This document shows positions 26,449-36,384 of a stretch of 64,000 nucleotides of DNA, in pieces. Every line of letters begins with the position of its first letter. Positions within the stretch are counted from its first letter, which is position 1. A model generated the notes under the pieces. It saw only the letters and a program-made list of their open reading frames with translations, was not told where the DNA came from and made no database searches. Position numbers and translations under genes: made by a program. Origin of the DNA: Brevibacillus_D fluminis_A (GTDB lineage: Bacteria > Bacillota > Bacilli > Brevibacillales > Brevibacillaceae); assembly GCF_052072235.1 (NCBI RefSeq), contig NZ_CM125436.1, positions 3,404,001-3,468,000 on the forward strand. Reading direction: 5' to 3'.

Positions 26449-27865
26449 ACGCCCGTTCTCCCAAAATCAGGCTGGCGACGACTTCCGGGGTTGCAATGAC
26501 GATGTCATCCGGCACGTTTTGCCCGATTGTGATGTAGGAGAGCTTCAGACCGAATTCATGTGTCACATTCAGAATGGAACCAAAGATCATCGTTTCATCC
26601 GCTTTTGTGAAAATGACCTTATGAATCGATACATCTTGAAAGTTTTGCACAATCGGCTTCATATCGCTATAGCGGGAAGTTAGGCTTAAAATCAGGTAGT
26701 TTTCACTGTCCGTTTCCTTCTCCAATAAGTCCATGATCCCCTTGACATACTCATTGTTACGGTAATTGCGTCCGGCTGTATCGACAAAAATCAGGTCACA
26801 ATGGGCGAGACGATCCATCGCAATCGGCAAATCTTTGGCAGCAAACACAACCTCCAGGGGCACGTTTAAAATATTCGCATATGTCTTGAGCTGCTCCACC
26901 GCTCCGATTCGGAACGTATCGGTCGTGATGAAACCAACTTTTCGCCTTTCCTTGAGCATCGCGTCGGCTGCCAGTTTCGCGATGGTCGTCGTCTTGCCAA
27001 CGCCGGTCGGACCAAAGAAAAACGCCACTTTTGTCGTGCGGCTGATGTGCGTGGAAACCGGTGCGGCAGCCGCAACCTGCTCCTGGATGACGGTGGCAGC
27101 AAGCTGATTCGCTTCTTCATCCGCAAGTGATTCTGTCTTTTCAAGCCGTTTGGTCATCTCTTGCAAAACAACCATGCTAAGCTCCGGCAGAAGCTCCTGT
27201 TCCATCAAACGATCGCGCACCTTGCGCAAGGCATCCGGCAGCACCTCGGTGCCATCCGGTTTCAGCAGAAGCTTTTGGAACACGTGCCGCATATCGCGCA
27301 ACTCTTGGGCGAGGTCTCCGCTTGGCTGCGCCACCGCTTGTTTCAGCTTCTGGCCTTCTGCGCCAGCGCTCATGCTTGCCACCTGTTGCGGCGGCGATTC
27401 CACGCGGGCAATCGCCGCTTCTGCTTGCGGAATCGATGCGGTTCGTGGCGTTTGGTCCATTTCCGCTTTTTCTTGAACCGCAGCCTGCTGCAGCGATGCT
27501 TCCGCTGGCGCTGCCAGCTCCGCCACAGCAATTGCAGGAGATGCAGCAGCCTTCACCGGCTGTGGCCGTTTCGTCTCTGTCGTTTCAGGTGATGAACTGC
27601 CGACAGTTCGCTGGTAGGCTTGCTTGGCAACATAGGAATTGACCGGAGCGGCCGCTTGCGCAGGTCCCCCTTTTTCCGAGCGGTCATTCGCCTGTTTGGC
27701 ATCGACCGCCGCGATTACTTCAATCTGCCGCTTGCTGAACAAACCCATGAAGCCACCGGTTTTCACTGGTTTGGTATTTAAAATAATCGCGTCCTTGCCA
27801 AGGTCGATCCTGATCTTTTCCAAGGCATCAGGCATCGAATCCACCAGATAACGTTTCACCCTCAC
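26441..27865 (-). CDS. flhF: SRP-family GTPase FlhF
   Basis: FlhF marks the site of flagellar assembly. The 474-residue product has the B domain (MRVKRYLVDSMPDALEKI), a long Ala/Pro/Gln-rich middle (about 75-200), and the N and G domains with P-loop GPTGVGKTTTIAKLA, DTFRIGAVEQL, DTAGRN and TKADET. The GTG at 27865 overlaps the flhA stop (GTGA). The middle linker is longer than in B. subtilis FlhF (about 366 residues). Confidence 0.96.
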   Translation of the reverse strand: MRVKRYLVDSMPDALEKIRIDLGKDAIILNTKPVKTGGFMGLFSKRQIEVIAAVDAKQANDRSEKGGPAQAAAPVNSYVAKQAYQRTVGSSSPETTETKRPQPVKAAASPAIAVAELAAPAEASLQQAAVQEKAEMDQTPRTASIPQAEAAIARVESPPQQVASMSAGAEGQKLKQAVAQPSGDLAQELRDMRHVFQKLLLKPDGTEVLPDALRKVRDRLMEQELLPELSMVVLQEMTKRLEKTESLADEEANQLAATVIQEQVAAAAPVSTHISRTTKVAFFFGPTGVGKTTTIAKLAADAMLKERRKVGFITTDTFRIGAVEQLKTYANILNVPLEVVFAAKDLPIAMDRLAHCDLIFVDTAGRNYRNNEYVKGIMDLLEKETDSENYLILSLTSRYSDMKPIVQNFQDVSIHKVIFTKADETMIFGSILNVTHEFGLKLSYITIGQNVPDDIVIATPEVVASLILGERAYA

Positions 27866-29898
27866 TGCACATTCACCATCCCTACACTTTGCACTTCCAC
27901 ATGAGGTTCAAGCTCGCTATACGAGATCACCGGAATATCCGGCATCATGCGCTCCATCAGCTGCCGCAAATACATGCGGATCGCAGGCGACGCCAGCAAG
28001 ATCGGCTGCTGCCCGGTGGCGGCGACTTTGCCAACCTGCTCGGACATGCTTTGGTAAATCCGCTGCGTCGTATCCGGGTCCATCGCCAGGTAGCTTCCTT
28101 GCTCGGTCTGTTCGATGCGGTCCGAGATCGCTTTCTCCAATCCTGGACCAGCGGTGATCACGACCAGCGGCTGACCGGGTTCGGTATACTGCAGCGTAAT
28201 TTGCCTTGCGAGCGCCTGGCGCACATATTCGGTCAGCACTTCCGGATCTTTGGTGTACATGGCGTTATCGGCCAGCGCTTCCAAAATTGCTGGCAAATTG
28301 CGCACCGAAATTTTTTCTTTCAGCAGCTTTTGCAAAACTTTTTGCACATCGCCGACCGAAAGCATGCCGGGAATCAGCTCGTCAACCAGCACAGGCATCA
28401 TTTCCTTGATGTTGTCGATCAAGGCTCTCGTCTCCTGGCGGCCCAACAGCTCATGCGCATGACGCTTGATGATCTCTGTCAAATGCGTGGCAACGACCGA
28501 CGGCGGATCGACCACCGTATAGCCGGACAGCTCGGCAACTTCCTTATACTCTTCTGTTACCCATAATGCAGGCAAACCAAACGCGGGTTCTTGCGTCGGA
28601 ATCCCGACAACGGAATCGTCATCGAATCCAGGACTCATCGCCAGGTAGTGATCGAGCAAAATTTCTCCCTTTGCGATTTGGTTCCCCTTGATCTTGATGA
28701 CATATTCATTCGGCCGCAATTGAATGTTGTCGCGAATCCGGATGACGGGTACAACGATACCCAGCTCCAGCGCGCACTGGCGGCGAATCATGATGACGCG
28801 GTCGAGCAAATCCCCGCCTTGTTTCGTATCTGCGAGCGGGATCAAGCCGTATCCGAATTCGAACTCGATCGGATCCACCTGCAACAGATTGACGACACTT
28901 TCCGGCGATCGGACTTCGTCCATTTTTTGCTCCGCTTCCTGTTGTGCCGTTTCCACCACTTTTGTATTCACCCTTCGCTGAAGCTGCCTGCCCCCATAGG
29001 CGAGAATCCCGGCGATCGGAAATGTTGCAAATATCCCGATTGGCGTCAAAATTCCAAGGAAAGCGATGGCACCAGCCACAATGTACAATAGTTTCGGATG
29101 GCCGAACAGCTGACCGGTAATGTCGGAACCGAGGCTGTCATCGGATGTCGCGCGGGTTACGATAATCCCTGTCGCCGTCGAAATCAGCAGTGCGGGAATT
29201 TGGCTGACCAGCGCATCCCCTACGGAAAGATTGGTGAAGTGCTTCGCCGCCTCACCGGCACTCATATCGAGAAAAGCCATCCCGATAATGAAACCGCCGA
29301 TGATGTTGATAATGAAAATGATAATCCCGGCGATGGCGTCCCCTTTTACGAATTTGCTGGCACCATCCATCGCGCCGTAAAAATCCGCTTCCCGCTCGAT
29401 TTTTTGACGGCGATTCCGCGCTTCGACGTCCGTGATCATACCCGCATTCAAATCCGCATCAATGCTCATCTGCTTCCCCGGCATCGCGTCGAGCGTAAAG
29501 CGTGCGGCTACTTCCGCCACGCGCTCCGAGCCTTTCGTGATCACGATGAACTGGATGATGATCAGGATCAGAAACACGATAAAACCGACCACCTGGTTTC
29601 CACCGACAACGAATTGGCCGAAGGCCTCGATGACCCTGCCGCCTTCGCCGTGTGAAAGGATGTTCCGCGTGGTCGATACGTTCAAGGCAAGTCGAAACAG
29701 GGTCGTTAACAGCAAAAGCGTAGGAAAGATCGAAAATTGCAAAGCCTCTTTGGTTCTCATCGATACGAGCAAAATCGTCAATGCCAACGAGATATTCAAG
29801 ATCAACAATAGATCCAAAAGGGCAGGTGGGAGGGGGATTACCATCATGACGACGATGCTGATCACAAAGAATATAATGCCAAGTTCTTTTGCCCCCAC
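27862..29898 (-). CDS. flhA: Flagellar export gate protein FlhA
   Basis: FlhA is the main inner-membrane component of the flagellar type III export gate. The 678-residue product has about eight N-terminal transmembrane helices (to about residue 310), the FHIPEP-type region (MPGKQMSIDADLNAGMI, then EREADFYGAMDGASKF) and a cytosolic C-terminal substrate-docking domain. The GTG at 29898 follows AAGGAGGAG. It lies 21 nt after flhB. Confidence 0.98.
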   Translation of the reverse strand: MGAKELGIIFFVISIVVMMVIPLPPALLDLLLILNISLALTILLVSMRTKEALQFSIFPTLLLLTTLFRLALNVSTTRNILSHGEGGRVIEAFGQFVVGGNQVVGFIVFLILIIIQFIVITKGSERVAEVAARFTLDAMPGKQMSIDADLNAGMITDVEARNRRQKIEREADFYGAMDGASKFVKGDAIAGIIIFIINIIGGFIIGMAFLDMSAGEAAKHFTNLSVGDALVSQIPALLISTATGIIVTRATSDDSLGSDITGQLFGHPKLLYIVAGAIAFLGILTPIGIFATFPIAGILAYGGRQLQRRVNTKVVETAQQEAEQKMDEVRSPESVVNLLQVDPIEFEFGYGLIPLADTKQGGDLLDRVIMIRRQCALELGIVVPVIRIRDNIQLRPNEYVIKIKGNQIAKGEILLDHYLAMSPGFDDDSVVGIPTQEPAFGLPALWVTEEYKEVAELSGYTVVDPPSVVATHLTEIIKRHAHELLGRQETRALIDNIKEMMPVLVDELIPGMLSVGDVQKVLQKLLKEKISVRNLPAILEALADNAMYTKDPEVLTEYVRQALARQITLQYTEPGQPLVVITAGPGLEKAISDRIEQTEQGSYLAMDPDTTQRIYQSMSEQVGKVAATGQQPILLASPAIRMYLRQLMERMMPDIPVISYSELEPHVEVQSVGMVNVQ

Positions 29899-29919
29899 GA
29901 CTGTCTCCTCCTTTGTCGG

Positions 29920-31017
29920 TTATTTCACTTTGCCCTGCAGCTTGTAGACGTAAGCGAGCACTTCCGCTACCGCTTTGAACATCTCTTCCGGGATTTGTTG
30001 GCCAATCTCAACCTGACTGTACAGCGCACGCGCCAACGGCTTGTTCTCCATGATGACGATGCGGTTTTTCTTGGCGATTTCCCTGATTTTCAGGGCGATG
30101 TAATCCTGTCCTTTGGCGATGACCGTCGGCGCACTCATCGCACCCGCTTCATAGCGGATCGCGACGGAAAAGTGCGTCGGGTTCGTAATCACCACGTCCG
30201 CTTTCGGCAGCTCTTGCATCATCCGCTGCATCGCCATTTGCCGCTGCCGCTGCTTGATCTTGCTTTTGATGAGCGGGTCGCCCTCGCTCTTCTTGTATTC
30301 GTCCTTGATGTCTTGCTTGGACATCCGCAAGCTCTTTTCATACTCATACCGTTGATAGACATAGTCGCTTACCGCCAGAATGACGAGAAGAATCCCGATG
30401 AACAAGCCCAGTTTGACGACTTCATCCCCCGTGAACGCGAGCACGTTTTCCACAGAAGTAAGCGACAGCTTGATCAACGTATCTTTGGCGCTCCACAAAA
30501 TGGAGTACGCCACATAAATCCCTGCCGAAATTTTCAGGATCGATTTCAGCAGCTCCACGATCGTTCGCATCGAAAAAATGCGTTTGGCGCCTTGGATCGG
30601 ATTGATCTTGTCCAACTTCAGCATCAACGGCTCTGTCGTAAAGTTCACACCGACTTGCATGTAATTGACAGCCAAGGCGACCACGATCGCAAAACCAAAA
30701 ATCGGCCCCACGATCTTGATCGCCTCAAAGCCGATCTTGCTCACGATTACGCCGAGATTTTCCTGATTGACGTCCCACAAGAGGTACGTGGTCAGCGTCT
30801 CCCGGAGTATGCGTTCAAACGAATCGAGCATGGACGATCCGAAAACATACAGCAGCGTGAAAATGCTTGTAACCGCAAAAGCAGGGGATAAGTCCGAGCT
30901 TTTGGCGACCTGCCCTTTTTTCCGCGCTTCCTGCTTCTTTTTCGGGGTCGCTTTTTCGGTTTTTTCCCCGTTGAAGTATTGGAGATCGACGGGGAAGCGC
31001 AGCTGGACCCGCAGCAT
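29920..31017 (-). CDS. flhB: Flagellar export switch protein FlhB
   Basis: FlhB switches export from hook to filament substrates by autocleavage. The 365-residue product has the N-terminal DLQYFNGEKTEKATPKKKQE signature, four transmembrane helices and the cleavage site NPTH in VVITNPTHFSVAIRY. The ATG at 31017 is about 6 nt from a GGGGGG site. The ATG at 31023, which overlaps the fliR stop (ATGA), is the alternative. Confidence 0.97.
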   Translation of the reverse strand: MLRVQLRFPVDLQYFNGEKTEKATPKKKQEARKKGQVAKSSDLSPAFAVTSIFTLLYVFGSSMLDSFERILRETLTTYLLWDVNQENLGVIVSKIGFEAIKIVGPIFGFAIVVALAVNYMQVGVNFTTEPLMLKLDKINPIQGAKRIFSMRTIVELLKSILKISAGIYVAYSILWSAKDTLIKLSLTSVENVLAFTGDEVVKLGLFIGILLVILAVSDYVYQRYEYEKSLRMSKQDIKDEYKKSEGDPLIKSKIKQRQRQMAMQRMMQELPKADVVITNPTHFSVAIRYEAGAMSAPTVIAKGQDYIALKIREIAKKNRIVIMENKPLARALYSQVEIGQQIPEEMFKAVAEVLAYVYKLQGKVK

Positions 31018-31019
31018 CG

Positions 31020-31796
31020 TCATCCCCCCAATAGCCTCAGCATCTCAACTAATGCGCGGAACATCCGTTCGAACAATCCGCTGATTACCAAAAAGAAAGC
31101 CGGCATTACCACAATCAACAAGAGAAAGCCGGCAATTAATTTTATCGGCAACCCGACAACAAAGATATTAAATTGCGGCACCGATTTGGCGATAATACCA
31201 AGAGACAGGTCTACCAGGAACAGCGAGACGACGATCGGCGTCGCCATCAAAAATGCGCTCGAGAACATGTACTCAAACGCCCGTACGACAAACCAGAGCA
31301 TCTGTTCGCTGTTAATCGGGACCCACACTTTGTCGATCGGCACCATCTTGTAGCTGCGCAGCAAGCCATCGATCAGCACGTGATGGCCATTGATGCTCAA
31401 AAAATAAAGGGTTGCCAGCATGCTTTTGAAGTTACCGGTAATCGGCACATACGCGCCTGTACGAGGGTCGATCACATTCGCCATCGCCAGGCCGAGCTGC
31501 ATGTCCATCAGACCGCCGGCAATTTGAATCGCAAAGAAAAACATCTGGCATAAGAATCCAAGCATGACACCGATCAATGCTTCTTTAACGGCTAACAACG
31601 CAAAGGACAAATCCAGTTGAATCGGTTCTGCGACCGTCACATAAGAAAAACTGATCGCTGCCACCACAATGCCAAACCCGATTTTGAACTGGTTAGGGAC
31701 ACCTCGGTTTGAAAAGATCGGGGCGGAGACGAAAAATGCCGTAACGCGTACCAATACCAGCAAGTAGATCGGAAGAACCTGTAGCAAAAATTCCAT
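31020..31796 (-). CDS. fliR: Flagellar export protein FliR
   Basis: FliR is a membrane component of the export gate. The 258 residues include six predicted transmembrane helices, RVTAFFVSAPIFSNRGVPNQ at the N-terminus and GLPIKLIAGFLLLIV near the C-terminus. The ribosome binding site is weak, and the gene begins 4 nt after fliQ, so translation is probably coupled. Confidence 0.96.
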   Translation of the reverse strand: MEFLLQVLPIYLLVLVRVTAFFVSAPIFSNRGVPNQFKIGFGIVVAAISFSYVTVAEPIQLDLSFALLAVKEALIGVMLGFLCQMFFFAIQIAGGLMDMQLGLAMANVIDPRTGAYVPITGNFKSMLATLYFLSINGHHVLIDGLLRSYKMVPIDKVWVPINSEQMLWFVVRAFEYMFSSAFLMATPIVVSLFLVDLSLGIIAKSVPQFNIFVVGLPIKLIAGFLLLIVVMPAFFLVISGLFERMFRALVEMLRLLGG

Positions 31797-31800
31797 GTCC

Positions 31801-32070
31801 CTACCCTACAAACCGATGCAGATTGCCAAAAATATTCATCGTGAACTCGACGAGAATGCGCAGCATCCATGGTCCGAACAACAGCAGTGAAACCATGATC
31901 GCGACAATTTTTGGGATAAAGGCAAGCGTTTGTTCCTGGATTTGCGTGGTTGCCTGAAAAATACTGACAAGCAAGCCGACAACGAGTCCAATTCCCAGTG
32001 CCGGTGCAGAAACCAACAAGATGGTATAGACGGAACTTTGCGCGATCTGCATGATTAATTCCTGTGACAT
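31801..32070 (-). CDS. fliQ: Flagellar export protein FliQ
   Basis: FliQ is a small export gate component. The 89-residue protein has two membrane helices and the motif GLLVSIFQATTQIQEQTLAF followed by PKI, which is diagnostic of FliQ/SctS proteins. The ATG at 32070 follows AAAGGAGG. It lies between fliP and fliR as usual. Confidence 0.97.
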   Translation of the reverse strand: MSQELIMQIAQSSVYTILLVSAPALGIGLVVGLLVSIFQATTQIQEQTLAFIPKIVAIMVSLLLFGPWMLRILVEFTMNIFGNLHRFVG

Positions 32071-32088
32071 GTCGGCCTCCTTTGCTTG

Positions 32089-32880
32089 TTAAAAACTGGT
32101 CAACAGAGATTTGACGATCAGGTACCAGCCGTCCACCATGATGAACAAAAGAATCTTGAATGGCAGTGAAATCATGACTGGCGGCAGCATCATCATCCCC
32201 ATCCCCATCAGCACGCTGGAAACGACCATGTCGATTACAAGAAACGGGATAAATATCATAAAGCCGATTTGAAACGCCGTCTTCAATTCGCTGATGGCAT
32301 ACGCAGGCACGAGCGCGGTCAACGGGATGTCTTGAATCGTCTTGGGTCTCTCCGCTTTCATATAATCGAGAAACAGCTGCAAATCTTTCGCCCTCGTCTG
32401 CTTGGCCATAAATTCCTTGAACGGAATCGATGCTTTGACCAATGCCTGTTGCTGCGTCAGTTTGCCTTCCATGAAAGGCTGCACCGCCTGTTCATTCACA
32501 GCCGAGAACGTCGGCGTCATGATAAAAAACGTCATGAACAGCGCCAAGCCGACCAGCACCTGGTTTGGCGGCATTTGCTGCGTGGCGAGCGCGTTTCGGA
32601 CAAAGGACAGCACAACCACGATGCGCGTAAAGCTCGTCATCAATAAAAGAATCGCCGGCGCTACCGAAAGCACGGTCAGCATCAGCAAAATCTTCAAGGT
32701 TGTCGCCGTACCCGACGGCGTTTTATCACCATCGCCAATTTGGAAATCGATCGACGGGATCACATTCGCAGTTCCCGCTGCACCTGCTGGAGCGGCAGAG
32801 ACGTTCGCTGGAACGATGAAGACCGCAGCGCTGGTCAAGACGAGCAAACAAAGCAGCAGGAGTATGTGATTCTTTTTCAT
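32089..32880 (-). CDS. fliP: Flagellar export protein FliP
   Basis: FliP forms the core of the export gate. The 263-residue product has a cleavable signal peptide (about residues 1-29, ending NVSAAP), then MTSFTRIVVVLSFVRNALAT and QQMPPNQVLVGLALFMTFFI, the family signatures, and three further helices at the C-terminus. The ATG overlaps the preceding fliO stop (ATGA). Confidence 0.97.
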   Translation of the reverse strand: MKKNHILLLLCLLVLTSAAVFIVPANVSAAPAGAAGTANVIPSIDFQIGDGDKTPSGTATTLKILLMLTVLSVAPAILLLMTSFTRIVVVLSFVRNALATQQMPPNQVLVGLALFMTFFIMTPTFSAVNEQAVQPFMEGKLTQQQALVKASIPFKEFMAKQTRAKDLQLFLDYMKAERPKTIQDIPLTALVPAYAISELKTAFQIGFMIFIPFLVIDMVVSSVLMGMGMMMLPPVMISLPFKILLFIMVDGWYLIVKSLLTSF

Positions 32881-33566
32881 ACGTGGTCTCCTTTACCTCG
32901 TTTTGACTCATCATCCCAAAGTGCGATGCCCGTTTTGCCCCCGACCTCGTCCCACTCTTTGCCCAACATTTCATCGAAAGATCGAGACGTATCCAGCTCT
33001 TCGGTCACTTCAAAACGATCGGCTTGCGGTTTGCGCCGCAACCGGGCGAATATCTCTTCCCATTTGCCCGCACCTGTCGGCACGATTTCCGCATCCGCGA
33101 GAATTGCGTCCATTTCATCGCCCGCTTCGATATGGCGCAAAAGCGAAATGCTGTCGCCCACACCGACTACATAAAGCGAATCGCCGATCTGAACCACTTG
33201 CATTGACTTGCCATTCCCAACCGAGACGGAACTGATGACTTTCATCCCGCCGTTACGTCCTGCTCCGCCCATTTGCCGTTTGGCAAGAAAACGCAGCAGG
33301 AAGTAAATCAGAAGGATGATGAAGCCGAGGGAAAAAATGAATTGCACCAGAAGGCCCCATCCGTCCGAGCTTGGAGCGAGCGGAGCATCTTCTGATTTGG
33401 TTGGGGCGGTCTGGCCTGTTTTCTTTTGGCTATCCAGCTTGAGCTGATCCGCCACAGAAATGGAGCCAGAATCGTCCGCCCAGACAATTCCAGCAGGTTT
33501 AGCAAGCAGGAGCAAGCACACGAAGCAAAGGAGAAACAGTCTTGCTACCGCTGATGTTCCTTTCAT
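32877..33566 (-). CDS. fliO: Flagellar biosynthesis protein FliO (FliZ in B. subtilis)
   Basis: FliO assists assembly of the FliP ring. The 229-residue product has a signal peptide ending GIVWADD and an external linker. A central transmembrane helix follows (about 75-95, FSLGFIILLIYFLLRFLAK), then a cytoplasmic FliO domain (VISSVSVGNGKSMQVVQIGD). The long hydrophilic C-terminal tail is typical of Bacillales. The ribosome binding site is poor, and the start is 4 nt after the cheY stop, so it is probably coupled. Confidence 0.92.
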   Translation of the reverse strand: MKGTSAVARLFLLCFVCLLLLAKPAGIVWADDSGSISVADQLKLDSQKKTGQTAPTKSEDAPLAPSSDGWGLLVQFIFSLGFIILLIYFLLRFLAKRQMGGAGRNGGMKVISSVSVGNGKSMQVVQIGDSLYVVGVGDSISLLRHIEAGDEMDAILADAEIVPTGAGKWEEIFARLRRKPQADRFEVTEELDTSRSFDEMLGKEWDEVGGKTGIALWDDESKRGKGDHV

Positions 33567-33569
33567 CTC

Positions 33570-33932
33570 TTAGCCCAGTGTTTTCTTGATCGCTTCAAGC
33601 ACGCGATCCGCTTGGAATGGTTTGACGATGAAGTCTTTTGCCCCTGCTTGAATCGCATCAATTACCATCGCCTGTTGCCCCATTGCAGAGCACATGATGA
33701 CGCGTGCATTTCCGTCAATCTTTTTGATTTCCTTCAATGCGGTAATCCCGTCCATTTCTGGCATGGTGATGTCCATTGTCACCAAATCCGGGCCCAATTC
33801 CTTGTATTTTTCAACAGCTTGCGCACCATCGCTTGCTTCGCCCACAACGATGTAGCCGTTCTTGGTCAGAATTTCCTTAATCATCATTCTCATAAATGCA
33901 GCATCATCAACGATCAATACTTTGTTCGACAT
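33570..33932 (-). CDS. cheY: Chemotaxis response regulator CheY
   Basis: CheY-P binds the flagellar switch. The 120-residue receiver has the acidic pair Asp9-Asp10, phospho-acceptor Asp54 (LVTMDITMPEMDG), a conserved Ser/Ala region (CSAMGQ) and Lys104 (FIVKPFQ). The ATG at 33932 follows GGGAGGAA. Its place between fliY and fliO is the B. subtilis order. Confidence 0.98.
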   Translation of the reverse strand: MSNKVLIVDDAAFMRMMIKEILTKNGYIVVGEASDGAQAVEKYKELGPDLVTMDITMPEMDGITALKEIKKIDGNARVIMCSAMGQQAMVIDAIQAGAKDFIVKPFQADRVLEAIKKTLG

Positions 33933-33968
33933 TACGTAATTCCTCCCAAAAAGTAAATGAAATGTTCG

Positions 33969-35357
33969 TTACTGTAGTTTTTGAACACGATCCCATTGAC
34001 TGATAATATCCGTCACGCGTACGCCAAAGTTTTCGTCGATTACGACAACTTCGCCTTTGGCAACCAGCTTGTTGTTCACCAAGATGTCAACAGGCTCGCC
34101 CGCCAGCTTGTCCAGCTGAATGATGGAACCGGCGGAAAGCTCCAAGATGTCCTTGATTACTTTTTTTGTACGTCCCAGCTCAACCGTCACCTGCAGCGGA
34201 ATATCAAGCAGCAGGTTCAAATTCTGGTCATCGAACGACGGCGCGCTTCCCATTCCAAAAGCGGAGAATTGGGCTGGCTTTACGCTCGCTGACGGCTGAG
34301 GCGTCGCACCCAGTCCTCCGAAATGCTGCGGTGCGGGCGGAGCCGCAGGCGGCTGTTGGTACTGCGGAGGATAGGGATAGGGCGGATACGGGTACGGCGG
34401 ATACCCCGGCGGCGGCTGCATCTGATAATGCTGCTGCGCATACGGGTCCATCTGCGGCTGACCATACATCGGCGGCTGCATGCCAGGTGGCGGCTGCATC
34501 GCCGGAGGCTGCACAGGCGGCTGCTGCGAAACCGGCGGTCTTACCGCTTCCGCCGTTGCCGCAACCGGAGCCGGATTGTCCCACGCAGGCTCTGGCGACG
34601 GCGCAGGAGCCGCTTTGGCCGGTTCCGGTGTGGCTGCAGGCTCCGCTGCCGAGGCTCCTCCCATCAGCATGTCGAGCATCTGTTTCGCAAATGGCACTGG
34701 CAATAATTGCATAATGGATGAATCGATCAATTGGCCGTGTTCCCCTACCATTAAACGGAACGATATTTTGACGAGAAAGTCAACATCCGGAATGTTATTT
34801 TTTCCTTCTGGCTGTGACAAATCCCAAATATCGATGCCTGGCGGCGAAATATTTACCAATTTATTGAAAATCGTGGACATAGAGGTAGCGGCAGAACCCA
34901 TCATTTGGTTCATCGCTTCCTGTACGGCGCTCACATGCATTTCGGATAATTCCGTTGTCGCTGGGCGTCCGTCACCCCCCATCATCAAGTCGGCGATGAC
35001 TGCCGCATCCTCGACACGGATGACCAGCAGGTTGATGCCTTGAAAACCGTCTGTATACTCAACGTGCACCGCGACATGGGGACGTGGAAATTCATCTTCT
35101 AACGTGCTTCGCTTAATCAGTGATACCGTCGGTGTCGTGATGTCTACTTTTTGTCCCAACAACGTGGATAAAGCGGTCGCCGCACTTCCAAATGAGATAT
35201 TGCCAATCTCGCCAAGCGCATCCTGTTCAAAAGCGGTCAGAAAATCCGTGATGTCCGTGTCATCGTCGTGATTTTCCGGTTCTTCCTCATCGCCCACCAG
35301 GTTGTTGGCGCGAAGCAGGGCATCTATCTCTTCTTGAGATAACATATCTCTACTCAT
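33969..35357 (-). CDS. fliY: Flagellar switch phosphatase FliY
   Basis: FliY is the FliN-type C-ring protein that also dephosphorylates CheY-P. The 462-residue product has an N-terminal CheY-binding peptide (MLSQEEIDALLRA), two CheC-type phosphatase motifs (ALGEIGNISFGSAATALS near 50 and VQEAMNQMMGSAATSMS near 145) and a C-terminal FliN domain (LLLDIPLQVTVELGRTKK, from about 385). A Pro/Gln/Tyr-rich linker of about 110 residues joins them, which makes it longer than B. subtilis FliY (378). The ATG overlaps fliM by 8 nt after GAGGAGGAG. Confidence 0.97.
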   Translation of the reverse strand: MSRDMLSQEEIDALLRANNLVGDEEEPENHDDDTDITDFLTAFEQDALGEIGNISFGSAATALSTLLGQKVDITTPTVSLIKRSTLEDEFPRPHVAVHVEYTDGFQGINLLVIRVEDAAVIADLMMGGDGRPATTELSEMHVSAVQEAMNQMMGSAATSMSTIFNKLVNISPPGIDIWDLSQPEGKNNIPDVDFLVKISFRLMVGEHGQLIDSSIMQLLPVPFAKQMLDMLMGGASAAEPAATPEPAKAAPAPSPEPAWDNPAPVAATAEAVRPPVSQQPPVQPPAMQPPPGMQPPMYGQPQMDPYAQQHYQMQPPPGYPPYPYPPYPYPPQYQQPPAAPPAPQHFGGLGATPQPSASVKPAQFSAFGMGSAPSFDDQNLNLLLDIPLQVTVELGRTKKVIKDILELSAGSIIQLDKLAGEPVDILVNNKLVAKGEVVVIDENFGVRVTDIISQWDRVQKLQ

Positions 35358-36345
35358 AGGTCTCCTCCTCTTTTTCGAGGACTTCGTCGATCTGAACGGC
35401 TATGCGGCCTTTTGCCGTACCAGGTTGACCTCGAAACTTAATGCGTTCGCCAACTTTGATGCTCAATTTGCTGTCAATTACCTGATCCAGTTGAATTACA
35501 TCGCCTTTGGAAAGACTCAAGAACTCGCCTACATTGATCGTCGCCGTACCGAGTTCAGCCACGATCGGCAACATAGCTGTCTTGATTTTTTCTTGAAGGA
35601 CAATTTCCTCACGCTCATCGCGCGTGCGTCGCTGCGTCGAGAACCAATACTGTCCGGACAATTTCGGCATGATCGGCTCCAATACGACGTGCGGCAAGCA
35701 GATGTTGATCATCCCTGTCGTGTCACCGATTTTGGTGCTGAGTGAGATAACCGCCACAATTTCATTAGGCGAAACGATCTGCATGAATTGCGGATTCATC
35801 TCCAGCACTTCCAAATAAGGATCGATGTCGATGATTTGCTTCCACGCCTCATGGAAGCTATCCAGCGCTTTGCTGAACACCCGTTCCATCACGGTATTTT
35901 CGATCTCAGTGAGCGCGCCCATCTTTTCCGGGATCGCCCCTTGTCCACCCAGCAATCGGTCCAGCATGGCATAAGCGATATTGGGATTGACCTCCATTAC
36001 CATTCGCCCTTCCAAAGGAGGAGCTTCAAAGATATTTAGGATCGTCATCTTGGGGATTGAGCGAATAAATTCTTCATATGGCAACTGATCGACAGAGGCG
36101 ACAGTGATTTGAACAAAGGTTCGCAGCTGAGCTGAAAAATACGTGGTCAAAAGCCTGGCGTAGTTTTCATGAATTCTCGTTAATCCGCGTATCTGGTCTT
36201 TTGAGAACCGCAGAGCACGTTTAAAATCGTAAACTTTTACTTTTTTCTCGCTATCTTCTTTTTTCAGCTCGTTGGCATCCATCTCTCCAGACGAGAGCGC
36301 GGCCAACAGCGCATCTATCTCACTTTGTGAGAGAACCTCGGCCAT
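35350..36345 (-). CDS. fliM: Flagellar switch protein FliM
   Basis: FliM is the C-ring protein that binds CheY-P. The 331-residue product has the N-terminal CheY-binding motif (VLSQSEIDALLAALS), the middle domain with DPYLEVLEMNPQFMQIVSPN and GMINICLPHVVLEPIM, and a C-terminal FliN-like domain (LSKGDVIQLDQVIDS). The ATG at 36345 is 8 nt after GGAGG; the GTG at 36354 was rejected. Confidence 0.97.
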   Translation of the reverse strand: MAEVLSQSEIDALLAALSSGEMDANELKKEDSEKKVKVYDFKRALRFSKDQIRGLTRIHENYARLLTTYFSAQLRTFVQITVASVDQLPYEEFIRSIPKMTILNIFEAPPLEGRMVMEVNPNIAYAMLDRLLGGQGAIPEKMGALTEIENTVMERVFSKALDSFHEAWKQIIDIDPYLEVLEMNPQFMQIVSPNEIVAVISLSTKIGDTTGMINICLPHVVLEPIMPKLSGQYWFSTQRRTRDEREEIVLQEKIKTAMLPIVAELGTATINVGEFLSLSKGDVIQLDQVIDSKLSIKVGERIKFRGQPGTAKGRIAVQIDEVLEKEEETYE

Positions 36346-36384
36346 CCTGATCACCTCCCTAGCTATGTATATTCCTGTTACACG

